Origin: Oligoflexia bacterium
GTDB taxonomy: Bacteria > Bdellovibrionota > Bacteriovoracia > Bacteriovoracales > Bacteriovoracaceae
NCBI GenBank assembly: GCA_015232015.1
Contig: JADGAM010000005.1
Coordinates: forward strand, 1 to 59,763
Direction: 5' to 3'
DNA: 59,763 nucleotides
A program made the position numbers and the translations under genes. Shown in pieces: positions 8,490 to 18,135 of the stretch. A model generated the notes under the pieces. It was not told the origin of the DNA, did not search any database, and saw only the letters and a program-made list of their open reading frames with translations. The number at the start of each line of letters is the position of its first letter. Within the stretch, counting starts at the first letter, position 1.

Positions 8490-10361
8490 CTACGTATTTT
8501 TAGTAATTATTTCTAGTACACAAACGTTATTTATCACTCTTTTTGATTCTTGTGAGATTTTATAAATATTATGAATACTTTTTTTTAAACTTTGTATTTG
8601 GGATATCTTAAACGAAAAATAGTTCACATCTGTTGTTTTGAAAAAATTTTCAAATGAAAAATTATGAGGTGTTGAAATATGTTTATCAACTTCTCCCTTA
8701 GCATTTACAACTGGCAAAGTTTTAAAAATTCCTCCTCCAAAGTTATTTAGTATAATTATTATAAGAGGGGGAAGATACAAATTATATTCTTTAAGAAAAT
8801 TTGCATTTAAATATATTAATGAATTTAAATCATGGATCATGGCCAAATCACCAATTACTAAAGTTACTGCTTTTTTAGATGAAATAGCATACCCTATACT
8901 ACTGGCCATAAAACCTTCGATTCCACTTACCCCCCTATTAGAAATAATTTTCAATTCTTTATTCTTATTTGGATTCATTTTACCTATATTCATTTTATTT
9001 GGAAGGTAACGATTAAAAAGTCTAATAGTCAAACTGTTGGCCAAATATAAAATATGATCATTAATAAAACATTGATTTGAAATCTCTTGAACTAGATTTT
9101 TAAAAATTAAATTTTCATCATCAGGATGATCTAATTTTATTTTTTCAATCTTATTAATTTTATTATATTCTACTTTTTTAAAATTTATTTTTTTAAAATA
9201 ATTTATTGCTTGCAAACAAAAAACATCAAGCGCTAACTCAATTTTTAAGTTTACTCTATGAACTGGATCTTGTTTATTAGGATATTCATTAATTAAAATA
9301 TAATTACTTTCTTTGTTTTTTTCTGTTAAGTATTTGTAAAACCCATTAGAAAGTACTCTTCCTCCTAAATGTAAAATTAAATCAGGCGAGTGTTTTTTCT
9401 CACTTAAAAAATTTAAAACAAAATCATTCTCAAAGTTTAAAGAGTAGCGAGCATATCTTAGAGATGACAAAACATCATAATAAACATAAGTGATTTTATT
9501 TTCACTTAAAAAATTTATCATCTCCACAATAGGTTTTAAATTACAAGTTGTTTTTAGGCGGCCTACTACTATTAAAATTTTTTTAGCATTTGCTATTGTT
9601 GTGGCAGTTGGGGCAATTTCAGAAAGATATGTTGAAGGGCGAATAATTTTAACTATTTTATTAAAATTATTTTTATATATTTGTTTTAATTTTTTTTCTA
9701 CAAAACGCTCTAACAATAAGGCGTTTCTTTGATTATTCCATAATGGTTCTCTAAAAGGAACATTGATGTGAATGGGGGCACTTGGATAGGCATGGGCGGT
9801 GGCAAATATTTGATCAATTTCTCTTACTAATGCCTCAATAGGATAATCAGAATCAGCAGGTAACATATTTAAATTAGCTTTACTATACTTTGAATATATT
9901 TGATTTTGATCGATGGTTTGGTTAGCATCACTATTAACCATCTCTAGAGGACGATCAGCACTTAATATTATAAGAGGTATTTGATCTCGATATGCCTCGA
10001 TAATTGCGGGATAATAATTAGCAAGCGCTGTTCCTGATGTACAAATTAAAACTGCTGCCACATTATTACTGGCCTTCGATGCTGCTAATGCCAGATAGGC
10101 CCCCGCTCTTTCATCTATTGCAGGAATTGAGATAATTGAAGCATCTCTTTTTTTAATATAATTTATGGCCCATACGAGGGGTGCACAGCGGTGGCCGGGA
10201 GAAATAATAAAATTTTTTACTCCATTTCGCCTTAATCCCTCTAATATTATTGTAGAATATAAAAAATTATTTTTTAGTATTTTCTCTTTTGCTATTGATT
10301 TTGCTAGTGATTTTGTTACTGATTTTTCTTTTGATTTTTTTTTAAGTAAATTATTTTTCAA
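8490..10361 (-). CDS. menD: 2-succinyl-5-enolpyruvyl-6-hydroxy-3-cyclohexene-1-carboxylate synthase (MenD)
   Basis: This ThDP enzyme joins 2-oxoglutarate to isochorismate in menaquinone synthesis. MenD hallmarks are present: ISPGHRCAPL, CTSGTALANYYPAI, ADRPLE followed by ANQTIDQ, then SNRGVSGIEG, GDLAMIHDLNSL (ThDP/Mg site) and LNNFGGGIFKTLP. The frame is open back to a GTG at 10496, but that would overlap the first codons of the divergent gene at 10454. TTG 10359-10361 has AAGGAA at a spacing of eight and leaves a 92-bp divergent promoter, so I chose it. The product is then about 623 residues, still longer than the usual 560-580, with a Lys/Ser-rich N-terminal extension. No other men gene is in view. 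Confidence 0.9.
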   Translation of the reverse strand: MKNNLLKKKSKEKSVTKSLAKSIAKEKILKNNFLYSTIILEGLRRNGVKNFIISPGHRCAPLVWAINYIKKRDASIISIPAIDERAGAYLALAASKASNNVAAVLICTSGTALANYYPAIIEAYRDQIPLIILSADRPLEMVNSDANQTIDQNQIYSKYSKANLNMLPADSDYPIEALVREIDQIFATAHAYPSAPIHINVPFREPLWNNQRNALLLERFVEKKLKQIYKNNFNKIVKIIRPSTYLSEIAPTATTIANAKKILIVVGRLKTTCNLKPIVEMINFLSENKITYVYYDVLSSLRYARYSLNFENDFVLNFLSEKKHSPDLILHLGGRVLSNGFYKYLTEKNKESNYILINEYPNKQDPVHRVNLKIELALDVFCLQAINYFKKINFKKVEYNKINKIEKIKLDHPDDENLIFKNLVQEISNQCFINDHILYLANSLTIRLFNRYLPNKMNIGKMNPNKNKELKIISNRGVSGIEGFMASSIGYAISSKKAVTLVIGDLAMIHDLNSLIYLNANFLKEYNLYLPPLIIIILNNFGGGIFKTLPVVNAKGEVDKHISTPHNFSFENFFKTTDVNYFSFKISQIQSLKKSIHNIYKISQESKRVINNVCVLEIITKNT

Positions 10362-10453
10362 AGTAACTTTTCCTTGACCTTTCAAAACAAAATAACCTAA
10401 TATGTGGCCCTTTAACGGTTTTAACTTTATTAACCTATCTCCAGGAGATTCAA

Positions 10454-10798
10454 ATGAAAAGAAATTTAATTTTATGTTCAAAACTAACTTTGTCACTAAC
10501 TTTAGTACTAACCTTAATCCTAAGCTACTCTCTATTCACCTCTGCTAACGATGCAAATGCTACAATTGATCCATATTCACAGTGCTTACAAGAAGCATTT
10601 AATAAACACGATCATTCAAAACAACTTGAAAATGATCGCTTCTTTAACGACCTAAAATTTTGTTATAAATTTCCTTTCGAAAGCTCCCGTTATAACAACT
10701 GTTACGCTGAAACAGAAAAAAGACACCAAGAAAATCTTTTTGATATCACTCGTGAGTTAAATCTAGATAAGAAAGCTTGTTTCGAATTCATGGAATAG
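10454..10798 (+). CDS. Small secreted four-Cys protein of unknown function
   Basis: A strong ribosome site (AGGAG, spacing seven) precedes the ATG. The 114-residue product starts with a typical signal peptide ending around SANDANA. The mature part of about 80 residues is helical-looking and holds four Cys in the contexts QCLQE, FCYKF, NCYAE and ACFEF, which suggests two disulfides and a CHCH-like or helical hairpin arrangement. I do not recognise the family. It is divergent from menD and converges on the peptidase gene ending at 10831. Confidence 0.75.
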   Translation: MKRNLILCSKLTLSLTLVLTLILSYSLFTSANDANATIDPYSQCLQEAFNKHDHSKQLENDRFFNDLKFCYKFPFESSRYNNCYAETEKRHQENLFDITRELNLDKKACFEFME

Positions 10799-10830
10799 TT
10801 GTTAATAAAAAATACCTGGCATGCTATAAA

Positions 10831-13011
10831 CTATTTCCCAATTTGCTTCCAGAGGTATGAATAAATCAATGCACTCACTTTAGCTAATTGTTCATTGTTT
10901 GTAGTACCAGCATGCCCACCCTCAATATTTTCAAAATAATAAATTTTATGAGAGTACTCTAACATTTTGGCCGCCATTTTTCTTGCATGTCCGGGATGAA
11001 CTCTATCGTCTTCAGTACTTGTGGTGAAAAATATTTGTGGATATGATTTTTCTTTAGATAAATTGTGATAAGGAGAATAACTAAGAAGTACTTCTCTCAT
11101 TTTTGGATCCTCTGGATCACCATACTCATCCATCCAAGATCTGCCTACAAGAAGTTTTGAATAACGAAGCATATCTGTTAAAGGTACTTGGCAAACAACT
11201 GCATTATATAACTCTGGCCTCTTTGTAACCGCAGTTGCCACCAATAATCCTCCATTGCTTCCTCCCCATATCCCAAGATGTTTTCCTGAGGTAATTTTCT
11301 CCTTAATTAATTCTTCAGAAACAGCAAAAAAATCTTCAAAAATTTTATGTCTATTTTCTTTTAAAACGCTTTTATGCCAATTGGGCCCATATTCTCCACC
11401 TCCCCTGATATTGGCCAAAACATACACTCCACCTTTTTCCAACCAAGCATTACCAACCATCTCCAAATAATTTGGAGTCATTGATGATTCAAATCCTCCA
11501 TAGGCATATAATAGCGTTGGATTTGTTCCATCATATTTTATATTTTTATTATGTACTATAAAATAAGGAATCTTGGTTCCATCTAAACTAGTGGCAAACT
11601 TTTGAAGGGTAATAAATTTTGATGAATCAAATCTTTGTGGCAACGATTTTATTTTTTGTAATTTATTTGTTTGTTGATTGTATAAATAAAGCGAAGTTGG
11701 AGTAAGGAAATCTGTGTAATAAAAAAATGCTAAATTGGAAAATACACTCATATCAAAAATATTTGCATTACCCATAGTAGGTAGATCAATTTTTTTTGCT
11801 ACCCAATTATTAATTTTATTATTAGGTTTTAATTTTAAAATACTTGATTTAACATCATTTAAAACACCAACATATATGGCATCTTTTCCACTTAAAACAT
11901 ATTGAATAATTTGCTTGTCGCTATTTTCAATAACCACATTAAAACTTTTTTCATTTACTCGATTTTTCACTACATCGTTGTAGTTTAGGCCTATAATACT
12001 TCCAGCAGCTACTTTTTTCTTTACTTTCTTTTTATAAATTTCAAACTCATCTTTAATTTTAAATAAAATAGTTCCATCAAAAACATCATAGAAGTCTGCG
12101 GTAAGAGGAATAGGAAGTTTTGTTAGGGTATCATCATCTTTTAAAATAAATACCTCTTTTTGTAAGTAAGAAATAATTCTAAAAACGAAGTGATAATTTT
12201 TCTTTTCAGTAAATATTGTAAATGCAGAAGCTGAGTTATCATCAATTTTTCCTTCGAAAATAGTTTTAGCTTCATTTAAGTTTGTTCCTCTCTTCCACTT
12301 CTTTACAATTCTAGGATACCCTGTTCTTGTTAAACTATCTTTTCCAAAATTTGTAGCTACAAAAACTGTATCTCTGTCATACCAAGTAATTCTATGTTTC
12401 TCTTCTTCTAATAAATTAAACCCATCTTTAACAAACTCTTTTTTAAAAAAATCAAATTCTCTAACAACAACAGCGTCTTTTCCTCCTTTAGATAAAGAGA
12501 TAAGATTTCGATCATAACTAGGTAACAACCATCTAGAACCCTTATAAACCCAATTTTCTTTTTCCTTTATCGCCAATTGATCAATATCTAAAACAGATTC
12601 CCATTGGGTATTTTCTTTTAAATAACTATCAAGTTGTGTTCTTCGAATAAGACCCTTTATATTTTTTTCATCTTGCCAAAAATTATAAAGAAATTTCCCT
12701 CTATTTGTTGGGTAAGGAATCTTATCTTTGGCATTTAAAATATTAAGACTTTTAAAATAAAATTCTTTATAATCTACATAATTTTCTAATACCGCCAAAG
12801 TCTCTGCATTTCTTTCTTTGACCCAATTAATTGCTTTTTCACCTTTAATATCTTCAAGCCAAAAGTATGGAACTTCATTTTTTTCAATATTTTTTTCAAT
12901 ATTTTTATTAATATTATTATCAACACTATTTTTCATAGGTTCTCCAGAACATGATAATAAAAAAAAGCACAGTATCATTAAAAAATATAAAATATTTTCA
13001 CTCATTTTCAT
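10831..13011 (-). CDS. Prolyl oligopeptidase family serine peptidase (S9A), lipoprotein
   Basis: The N-terminus has a lipobox (FFLLSCSGEP), so the enzyme is anchored in the envelope. A beta-propeller domain fills about residues 40-430, followed by the alpha/beta-hydrolase domain: IRGGGEYGPNWH, the nucleophile in WGGSNGG (about residue 580), the acid in TEDDRVHPGH and the His in IEGGHAG. The length of about 726 residues matches S9A enzymes, which cleave after proline in short peptides. The start is ATG 13009-13011, with AGGGAAG seven bases upstream, in preference to a GTG two codons earlier. It follows yjbQ by 16 bp and is probably cotranscribed. Degradation of imported or prey-derived peptides is a guess. 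Confidence 0.93.
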   Translation of the reverse strand: MKMSENILYFLMILCFFLLSCSGEPMKNSVDNNINKNIEKNIEKNEVPYFWLEDIKGEKAINWVKERNAETLAVLENYVDYKEFYFKSLNILNAKDKIPYPTNRGKFLYNFWQDEKNIKGLIRRTQLDSYLKENTQWESVLDIDQLAIKEKENWVYKGSRWLLPSYDRNLISLSKGGKDAVVVREFDFFKKEFVKDGFNLLEEEKHRITWYDRDTVFVATNFGKDSLTRTGYPRIVKKWKRGTNLNEAKTIFEGKIDDNSASAFTIFTEKKNYHFVFRIISYLQKEVFILKDDDTLTKLPIPLTADFYDVFDGTILFKIKDEFEIYKKKVKKKVAAGSIIGLNYNDVVKNRVNEKSFNVVIENSDKQIIQYVLSGKDAIYVGVLNDVKSSILKLKPNNKINNWVAKKIDLPTMGNANIFDMSVFSNLAFFYYTDFLTPTSLYLYNQQTNKLQKIKSLPQRFDSSKFITLQKFATSLDGTKIPYFIVHNKNIKYDGTNPTLLYAYGGFESSMTPNYLEMVGNAWLEKGGVYVLANIRGGGEYGPNWHKSVLKENRHKIFEDFFAVSEELIKEKITSGKHLGIWGGSNGGLLVATAVTKRPELYNAVVCQVPLTDMLRYSKLLVGRSWMDEYGDPEDPKMREVLLSYSPYHNLSKEKSYPQIFFTTSTEDDRVHPGHARKMAAKMLEYSHKIYYFENIEGGHAGTTNNEQLAKVSALIYSYLWKQIGK

Positions 13012-13027
13012 AATCACACTTCCCTAA

Positions 13028-13444
13028 TCACTCTCCAATAATTTTTATTAAAACTCGTTTTCTTCTCTTTCCATCAAATTCATAATAAAAAATATGTTCC
13101 CATGGACCAAGATGAAATTTTCCATCAGTTATGGCCACGACTACTTCACGACCCATAATTTGACGTTTTATATGAGCATCAGCATTATCCTCGTAACCAT
13201 TGTGTTGATATTGTGAAACTGGTTCATGTGGTGCCAAACGCTCTAAAAATTTTTCATAATCATTATGTAAACCTGATTCATTATCATTTATAAAAACCGA
13301 GGCTGTGATATGCATGGCATTTACTAAACACAACCCCTCTCTCACACCACTTTCTCTCAATGCATTTTCTACATCATCATGTATAGAAACAATTTTTCTT
13401 CTTATAGGAATTTCTAACCATAATTCTTTTGAATAGGATTTCAT
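13028..13444 (-). CDS. yjbQ: YjbQ/UPF0047 family protein (secondary thiamine-phosphate synthase-like)
   Basis: The 138-residue protein matches the compact UPF0047 family in length and motifs: [16 protein letters not shown], the acidic/His region ENxDAHIKR around residues 85-95, and [18 protein letters not shown] at the end. Conserved His and Glu residues form the putative metal or phosphate site. YjbQ homologues have weak thiamine-phosphate synthase activity; the physiological role is unsettled. It lies 16 bp upstream of the S9 peptidase gene on the same strand. Confidence 0.9.
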   Translation of the reverse strand: MKSYSKELWLEIPIRRKIVSIHDDVENALRESGVREGLCLVNAMHITASVFINDNESGLHNDYEKFLERLAPHEPVSQYQHNGYEDNADAHIKRQIMGREVVVAITDGKFHLGPWEHIFYYEFDGKRRKRVLIKIIGE

Positions 13445-13562
13445 TATTAACCACCTTTTTAATAATTTTTATTATCATTAAATATCATGACATAAATGTT
13501 TTTCACATAAAAATTTCATATAAAAATTGTAACCATTTTTTAATTTTAGTCGATAATAACTT

Positions 13563-14393
13563 ATGTATTTTTTTAAAATTAAAAAACCTATAAAAATATT
13601 TTTTATTTATTACTTTATCTTTATAATTTTATTTTTGTTTTTTATTTTAGCTAATTCTAAAAATTGCTACTCTCAAAAAATAATGAATTTAAATATTACT
13701 CCCCAAATTCTTTATAACAAAAGAGTAAATGCAGTAGTAAAAATTAATATCTATAAAAAAAATGAAAACTCTCCAATAAGTCATGGCACTGGAACATTTG
13801 TTTCAAAAGATGGTCTCCTAATTACAAATCAGCATGTGGCCCAGTACTTATTTCATCCTGAATACCAAATAGAAATTATCACCTATGGTAAACAACAATT
13901 ACCCAATGTCATCTTTATTGAATGTTCGGATAAAAGGCAAATTGATTTATGTTTATTTAAATTACCAATTACTGCAAAAGCATGGTTTCCAGTCTCTGAT
14001 GATAAAATTTCTTTAGGTCATGTTGTTTATAAAATTGGTCATGCTCACAGTTTGGAATATAATTTCACTCAAGGATTCACTGTTAAAAGAGAAGCAAATA
14101 TTCCTTTCCTATTAGATTATAGAACTACTGAAAATAGTAATGTTGAATTTATTGAAGTAAGTGCGTTATTGCGCCCAGGAGACAGTGGAGGCCCAATCTT
14201 TGATTCTCAAGGAAATCTAATTGGTATCAGTACTATGAGAATTACTGAAGTAATAGATGTAAAAACAGGAGGAAGTAGTAGTAGATTTTTGGCCATTTCT
14301 GCTCGTGAAGTTTATGATTATATTCAAAAAAATAAATCAACAATTGATAATGGAGGCAGACAAGTTTTCAAGTTATTATTTCACAGGCCCTAA
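13563..14393 (+). CDS. Trypsin-like serine protease with N-terminal membrane segment
   Basis: A long hydrophobic N-terminal segment (residues about 11-32) is a signal peptide or anchor. The chymotrypsin-fold triad is visible: His91 in LITNQHVAQ, Asp128 in IDLCLFKL, Ser208 in RPGDSGGPIF. The arrangement resembles HtrA/V8-type proteases, but there is no PDZ domain after the catalytic domain, which ends near residue 260. It should act in the periplasm or outside. No ribosome site is evident before the ATG, so the start is tentative. It converges on the small gene ending at 14399 with only five bases between. Confidence 0.88.
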   Translation: MYFFKIKKPIKIFFIYYFIFIILFLFFILANSKNCYSQKIMNLNITPQILYNKRVNAVVKINIYKKNENSPISHGTGTFVSKDGLLITNQHVAQYLFHPEYQIEIITYGKQQLPNVIFIECSDKRQIDLCLFKLPITAKAWFPVSDDKISLGHVVYKIGHAHSLEYNFTQGFTVKREANIPFLLDYRTTENSNVEFIEVSALLRPGDSGGPIFDSQGNLIGISTMRITEVIDVKTGGSSSRFLAISAREVYDYIQKNKSTIDNGGRQVFKLLFHRP

Positions 14394-14398
14394 AAAGA

Positions 14399-14671
14399 TT
14401 ATGCTGTTTTCTTCTTCTTATCATTATTAGAATTATTCCCATGCTTTTTATCTTTTTTGTTGTCCTCAACTATTTCTAAAGATTTTTTATTTATAGTTTT
14501 TTGATGTTCATCTTTGTTTTCAATAGAATTAAAGGCCTTCCAAAAATTTGCAGTTGCATGTCCCTCAGAGGGACCAATACCTTGCAAGCTTGGATATTCA
14601 TCACAATAAGCGATATAGTGAGTTCCTTTAGTATTCATCTTATATTTTAATATGACTTTATTAAAATCCAT
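14399..14671 (-). CDS. Small protein with HicB-like N-terminal half and Lys-rich tail
   Basis: An AGGAGG seven bases before the ATG supports a real gene. The first 50 residues (YIAYCDEYPSLQGIG then ATANFWKAF) recall the partial RNase H-like beta fold of HicB antitoxins, where a protein substrate-like strand ends in an Asp-Glu-x-Pro turn. The last 30 residues are almost all Lys, Asn, Asp and Glu. No DNA-binding domain and no adjacent HicA-type toxin is seen, so a toxin-antitoxin role is not supported. Function unknown. Confidence 0.6.
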   Translation of the reverse strand: MDFNKVILKYKMNTKGTHYIAYCDEYPSLQGIGPSEGHATANFWKAFNSIENKDEHQKTINKKSLEIVEDNKKDKKHGNNSNNDKKKKTA

Positions 14672-14686
14672 AAAAATACCTCCTAA

Positions 14687-14698
14687 TGCAATATTGCA
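14687..14698. promoter_or_regulatory. 12-bp perfect palindrome upstream of the small gene at 14671
   Basis: TGCAATATTGCA lies just upstream of the AGGAGG of the minus-strand gene. A perfect dyad there could be an operator; there is no direct evidence. The rest of 14672-14914 holds only weak inverted repeats (for example AAGTGC at 14792 and GCACTT at 14821). Confidence 0.3.
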
Positions 14699-14914
14699 AG
14701 TATAAAAATAAAATATACTAAACCTAAAAACCTATCGGTTTAAAAAAATAAAACAAAAAATAAAAACTCGAAAAACATAGAAAAAATTGAAAAGTGCGAG
14801 TGATAGTGCTAGTGTTATATGCACTTCTCATTAAGCAATCAATTAGAACTAAAATAAATCTAATTTATTTTACAAACCCTTAGGATTTGAATCTTTGTTA
14901 AAAGAGATAAACAA

Positions 14915-16891
14915 ATGAAAAATTCATTTAAAAATATAAGAGACTATGGAGTTATTGGTAATCTTGTAACTTGCGCTCTGATTGCTAGTGATGGATCTAT
15001 TGATTGGTTATGTTTTCCCTACTTGGAATCACCTTCAATATTTGCCGCCCTTTTAGATGTAAAGAGAGGCGGACATTTTTATATTACCCCCACTGGTTTT
15101 TATAATTCAACACAAACTTATATAAAAGAAACAAATGTATTAGAAACTACTTTTTTTACAGCAACTGGAACAGCAGTTATTACAGATTTTATGCCATTAA
15201 AAGGTATTGATGACTCTTATCCTCTATCTATGCTTTTTAGAAAAGTAAGATGTCTTTCTGGATTTATAACCATGGAAATAAGTTTCAGTCCGCGCTTTAA
15301 CTACGCTCAAGATGTTCCTACTTTTGAAAAAATAAAAGAAGGCATTTGCTGCAAAAGTAATAACCAAGCACTTATTCTTCATACTACTCTTCCTTTAGAT
15401 ATAATTGCTGATAACGAGGCAAAAGGAGTATTTAATCTATTTGCAAGAGAAGCATTAGATCAACTTTGGATAGCAATAGAATATCAAAATCAAAAAATTG
15501 CTATTGTTGATACTAGCACTAAAACTCCTTTTACAATTAAAAATTTCTCTCAGAAAAATCTAGAAAGTTTATTACGAAAAGTTATCCGCTATTGGCGCAA
15601 GTGGGTTGAAAGCGCTACTAGTTCCGAATCAGTTAATAATAATCCTTGGTATGATTTACTAATTCGATCAGGCCTAACACTTAAGCTTCTATCAAATCCT
15701 GATACAGGTGCCATTGCAGCGGCGGCCACCACTTCACTTCCAGAAAAAATTGGAGGAATTCGCAATTGGGATTATCGCTATGCTTGGCTTAGAGATGCAT
15801 CTTTTACAGTACAAGCATTTTATCATCTAGGTCATACTCAAGAGGTAAATGATTATAGAAAATGGATAGAGGGAATAATTCAATATACTAAAGATTTTTC
15901 AAAAATATATATTATGTATGGCATGCATAGCGAACTAGATGATATAGATATATATGAATCAGTTCTTTCTAATCTTTCTGGTTATAAAGATTCAGGCCCA
16001 GTGAGAATCGGTAATGATGCCGTTAAACAAAAACAACATGATATTTTTGGAGAGCTAGTAAATGTCATCTATGATACCAGTCGATATGGACATGATATTA
16101 CTGATGACAGCTGGATTGTGACTATAAGAATTGTTAATCATGTTTGTGAAATCTGGGATACTCCTGATTCTGGTATTTGGGAAATTAGAGGAGGGCAACG
16201 GCACTTTGTTTATTCTAAATTAATGTGCTGGAGTGCTATTGATCGTGGCATTCGTATTGCTGAGATTAAAAATAATAAAAAAAATAATGATAATAGAATA
16301 TCTATAACAAATAAAACAAATGAAACAATTGAACTAAGTGAGATACAATTAAATAAATGGAAAGAAGTTAAAAAAGAAATAGAAAACGTTATTCTTACTC
16401 AGGGTTTTAGTAAAAAAATGAATTCCTTTACTCAGGTGTTAGATAGCGACATTCTCGATTCTTCACTTCTATTAATTCCTATTCTAGGATTTTTACCAGT
16501 TGAAGATGAAAGAGTGCAGGGAACTATTAATGCTATAATAGAGCATCTCAGCGCTGGAAAAGGATTAATATATCGTTATCTCAATGATGATGGATTGGCC
16601 GGTGATGAAGGTTGCTTTTTACTGTGTACTTTTTGGTTAATAGAGGCATTGACCCTATCTGAAAGAATTGAAGAAGCAGAAAAATACTTTTTAGAAATGT
16701 TAAATTATTTAAGTCCACTTGGGCTATATTCCGAAGAGGTGGATCCTTTAACTGGAGAACAGCTGGGAAATTTTCCTCAGGCCTTTAGCCATATTGGATT
16801 AATCAATTCCGCTCTTTATTTGGGAATTGCCAAAGGAAAAAAACATAAAGGTCCGGAACCTATTGGTATAGATGAACAACACAAAATCTAA
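14915..16891 (+). CDS. Glycoside hydrolase family 15 (glucoamylase/trehalase-like)
   Basis: The start (IRDYGVIGNLVTCALIASDG, then DWLCFPYLESPSIFAALLD) is the standard N-terminus of bacterial GH15 proteins, which begin with a beta-sandwich domain. The (alpha/alpha)6 barrel follows, with IGGIRNWDYRYAWLRDASFT near residues 284-303 and the late segment DEGCFLLCTFWLIEAL near 561-576; the latter should carry one of the two catalytic Glu. The length of 658 residues suits the family. It lacks a signal peptide, so it is probably cytoplasmic and acts on alpha-glucans or trehalose; specificity cannot be read from sequence. A Lys/Asn-rich insert lies at about 450-475. Confidence 0.92.
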   Translation: MKNSFKNIRDYGVIGNLVTCALIASDGSIDWLCFPYLESPSIFAALLDVKRGGHFYITPTGFYNSTQTYIKETNVLETTFFTATGTAVITDFMPLKGIDDSYPLSMLFRKVRCLSGFITMEISFSPRFNYAQDVPTFEKIKEGICCKSNNQALILHTTLPLDIIADNEAKGVFNLFAREALDQLWIAIEYQNQKIAIVDTSTKTPFTIKNFSQKNLESLLRKVIRYWRKWVESATSSESVNNNPWYDLLIRSGLTLKLLSNPDTGAIAAAATTSLPEKIGGIRNWDYRYAWLRDASFTVQAFYHLGHTQEVNDYRKWIEGIIQYTKDFSKIYIMYGMHSELDDIDIYESVLSNLSGYKDSGPVRIGNDAVKQKQHDIFGELVNVIYDTSRYGHDITDDSWIVTIRIVNHVCEIWDTPDSGIWEIRGGQRHFVYSKLMCWSAIDRGIRIAEIKNNKKNNDNRISITNKTNETIELSEIQLNKWKEVKKEIENVILTQGFSKKMNSFTQVLDSDILDSSLLLIPILGFLPVEDERVQGTINAIIEHLSAGKGLIYRYLNDDGLAGDEGCFLLCTFWLIEALTLSERIEEAEKYFLEMLNYLSPLGLYSEEVDPLTGEQLGNFPQAFSHIGLINSALYLGIAKGKKHKGPEPIGIDEQHKI

Positions 16892-17005
16892 AATTAGAAA
16901 TAAATAAATAAATTTTTAATTTAATGAAAAAAATGGAAAATGGGATGAGAAAATAGGATGAGGGAAAAACTATTCGATGATGATTTAATTAAAAAAATAA
17001 ATTAT

Positions 17006-17986
17006 TTACTTTATTTCTTGCTCTAAATAATTCATAGTCTTATCAATTTTTTGTAAGTTTTGCTTACTTTGCTCTGATAAATTTTTGTTATTGTGATCTT
17101 CAGCTGGCATAGAAACATCTTCTTTGTTTGTTTGATCTACAGCTTGTTGCTTTTGAGTCTGCTGAGGTTGAAGCTTTAGTGTTTTATTGTCCATCTCCAT
17201 CTTCTCTGCCATTTCTTTTATTTCTGAAACTTGATTTTTAAGAGATTCCAATCCTTGCTTCATGTCTTTTTGATTTTGTTGTTTTTCTTGCTCTAACTTA
17301 GTTTGTTTGCTTACACTTTGACTTTGAGTTTGTTGATCTTGAGTTTGATTATCGAGCATTTTTTTATGGTCAGCAATTTTTGCTAAAAGTTTAGCTTCCA
17401 TAGCAAATACATTAGTTGCATCAACTATTGCTGGAATTGAGTTATCATTAGCTGCTTCGTTAGTACTATAAATAGGATAACCAATATATCTATAAGCAAG
17501 ACATACTAATCTATATGGATGATAGTAGCAATAGCATGCTGGATTACTTCTAAATGTACAATAGCGAGGATAGTATGGTCTATATGGTCTATAATGTCTG
17601 TATCCATATCCATATCTATAATCTGGATAATATCTACCTGGGAAAGGTCTATACATACGGAAATTTCTATCGCCACGGAAATGTCTGTCTCCACCACGAC
17701 CTATACGGAAATTTCTATCACCACGGAAATGTCTGTCACCACCACGGCGGAAAGAACGACGATCTCGGTCCAATAATGAGATAAAATCAGAATTCTCTAT
17801 ATTTGAATTCAAGACATCCTCATCCATATCATTGTATCCTAGATCATTGGCAACACTGGCATTTAAATCACTTGCACTTTGGGCCAGGTCGTTCACTAAC
17901 TCATTAACTTTTTCACTGCTTGCATACAAGGAAAATGAGAAAACAAAAGTTACAAACGCGAATAAGGGTAGAAAATACTTAGTCAT
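17006..17986 (-). CDS. Secreted Arg/Tyr-rich repeat protein with Gln-rich coiled coil
   Basis: GGAGG at a spacing of four precedes the ATG. A signal peptide (to about YASS, residue 24) leads into a low-conservation segment, then a 15-residue duplicated unit R-G-G-D-R-H-F-R-G-D-R-N-F-R at about residues 81-110. An extremely Tyr/Arg/Pro-rich stretch (110-150) follows, then a short Cys-containing region, and a Gln/Lys/Glu-rich coiled coil from about 195 to the end. The order resembles structural or surface-binding proteins rather than enzymes. I do not recognise a family. The basic aromatic repeat could bind polyanions such as LPS, peptidoglycan or nucleic acid; this is inference. Confidence 0.75.
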   Translation of the reverse strand: MTKYFLPLFAFVTFVFSFSLYASSEKVNELVNDLAQSASDLNASVANDLGYNDMDEDVLNSNIENSDFISLLDRDRRSFRRGGDRHFRGDRNFRIGRGGDRHFRGDRNFRMYRPFPGRYYPDYRYGYGYRHYRPYRPYYPRYCTFRSNPACYCYYHPYRLVCLAYRYIGYPIYSTNEAANDNSIPAIVDATNVFAMEAKLLAKIADHKKMLDNQTQDQQTQSQSVSKQTKLEQEKQQNQKDMKQGLESLKNQVSEIKEMAEKMEMDNKTLKLQPQQTQKQQAVDQTNKEDVSMPAEDHNNKNLSEQSKQNLQKIDKTMNYLEQEIK

Positions 17987-18106
17987 AAGACCTCCAAATG
18001 GTAAGATGTTAATAAAAATTCCTCGTTTTTCACACGAAGAAACTTAAAAGTTACACCACACATTTATGGCATTTTCATAGTTGCTTGCTTGTAAAAGCGG
18101 TTGTGC

Positions 18107-18135
18107 ATTTTAATAGAATAATCTATCAGAGTCAA
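18107..18135 (-). promoter_or_regulatory. Sigma-70-type promoter for the gene at 17986
   Basis: On the minus strand TTGACT (18135-18130) and TAAAAT (18112-18107) are separated by exactly 17 bp, implying a leader of about 115 nt before the ATG at 17986. The rest of 17987-18332 is AT-rich with no gene; the hsp20 promoter must also be there, but I cannot point to it. Confidence 0.5.

Noticed and set aside
8490-10496. MenF-MenD fusion suggested by the N-terminal extension
   Set aside because: The extension is short, Lys/Ser-rich and shows no isochorismate synthase motif; most of it lies before the preferred start.
14399-14671. HicB antitoxin of a toxin-antitoxin pair
   Set aside because: No HicA-like toxin gene is adjacent and no DNA-binding domain is present.
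17506-17784. Three overlapping frames of 63-85 codons (Ile/Met/Ser-rich) inside the Tyr/Arg-rich gene
   Set aside because: They are translations of the same repeat DNA in other frames, without ribosome sites.
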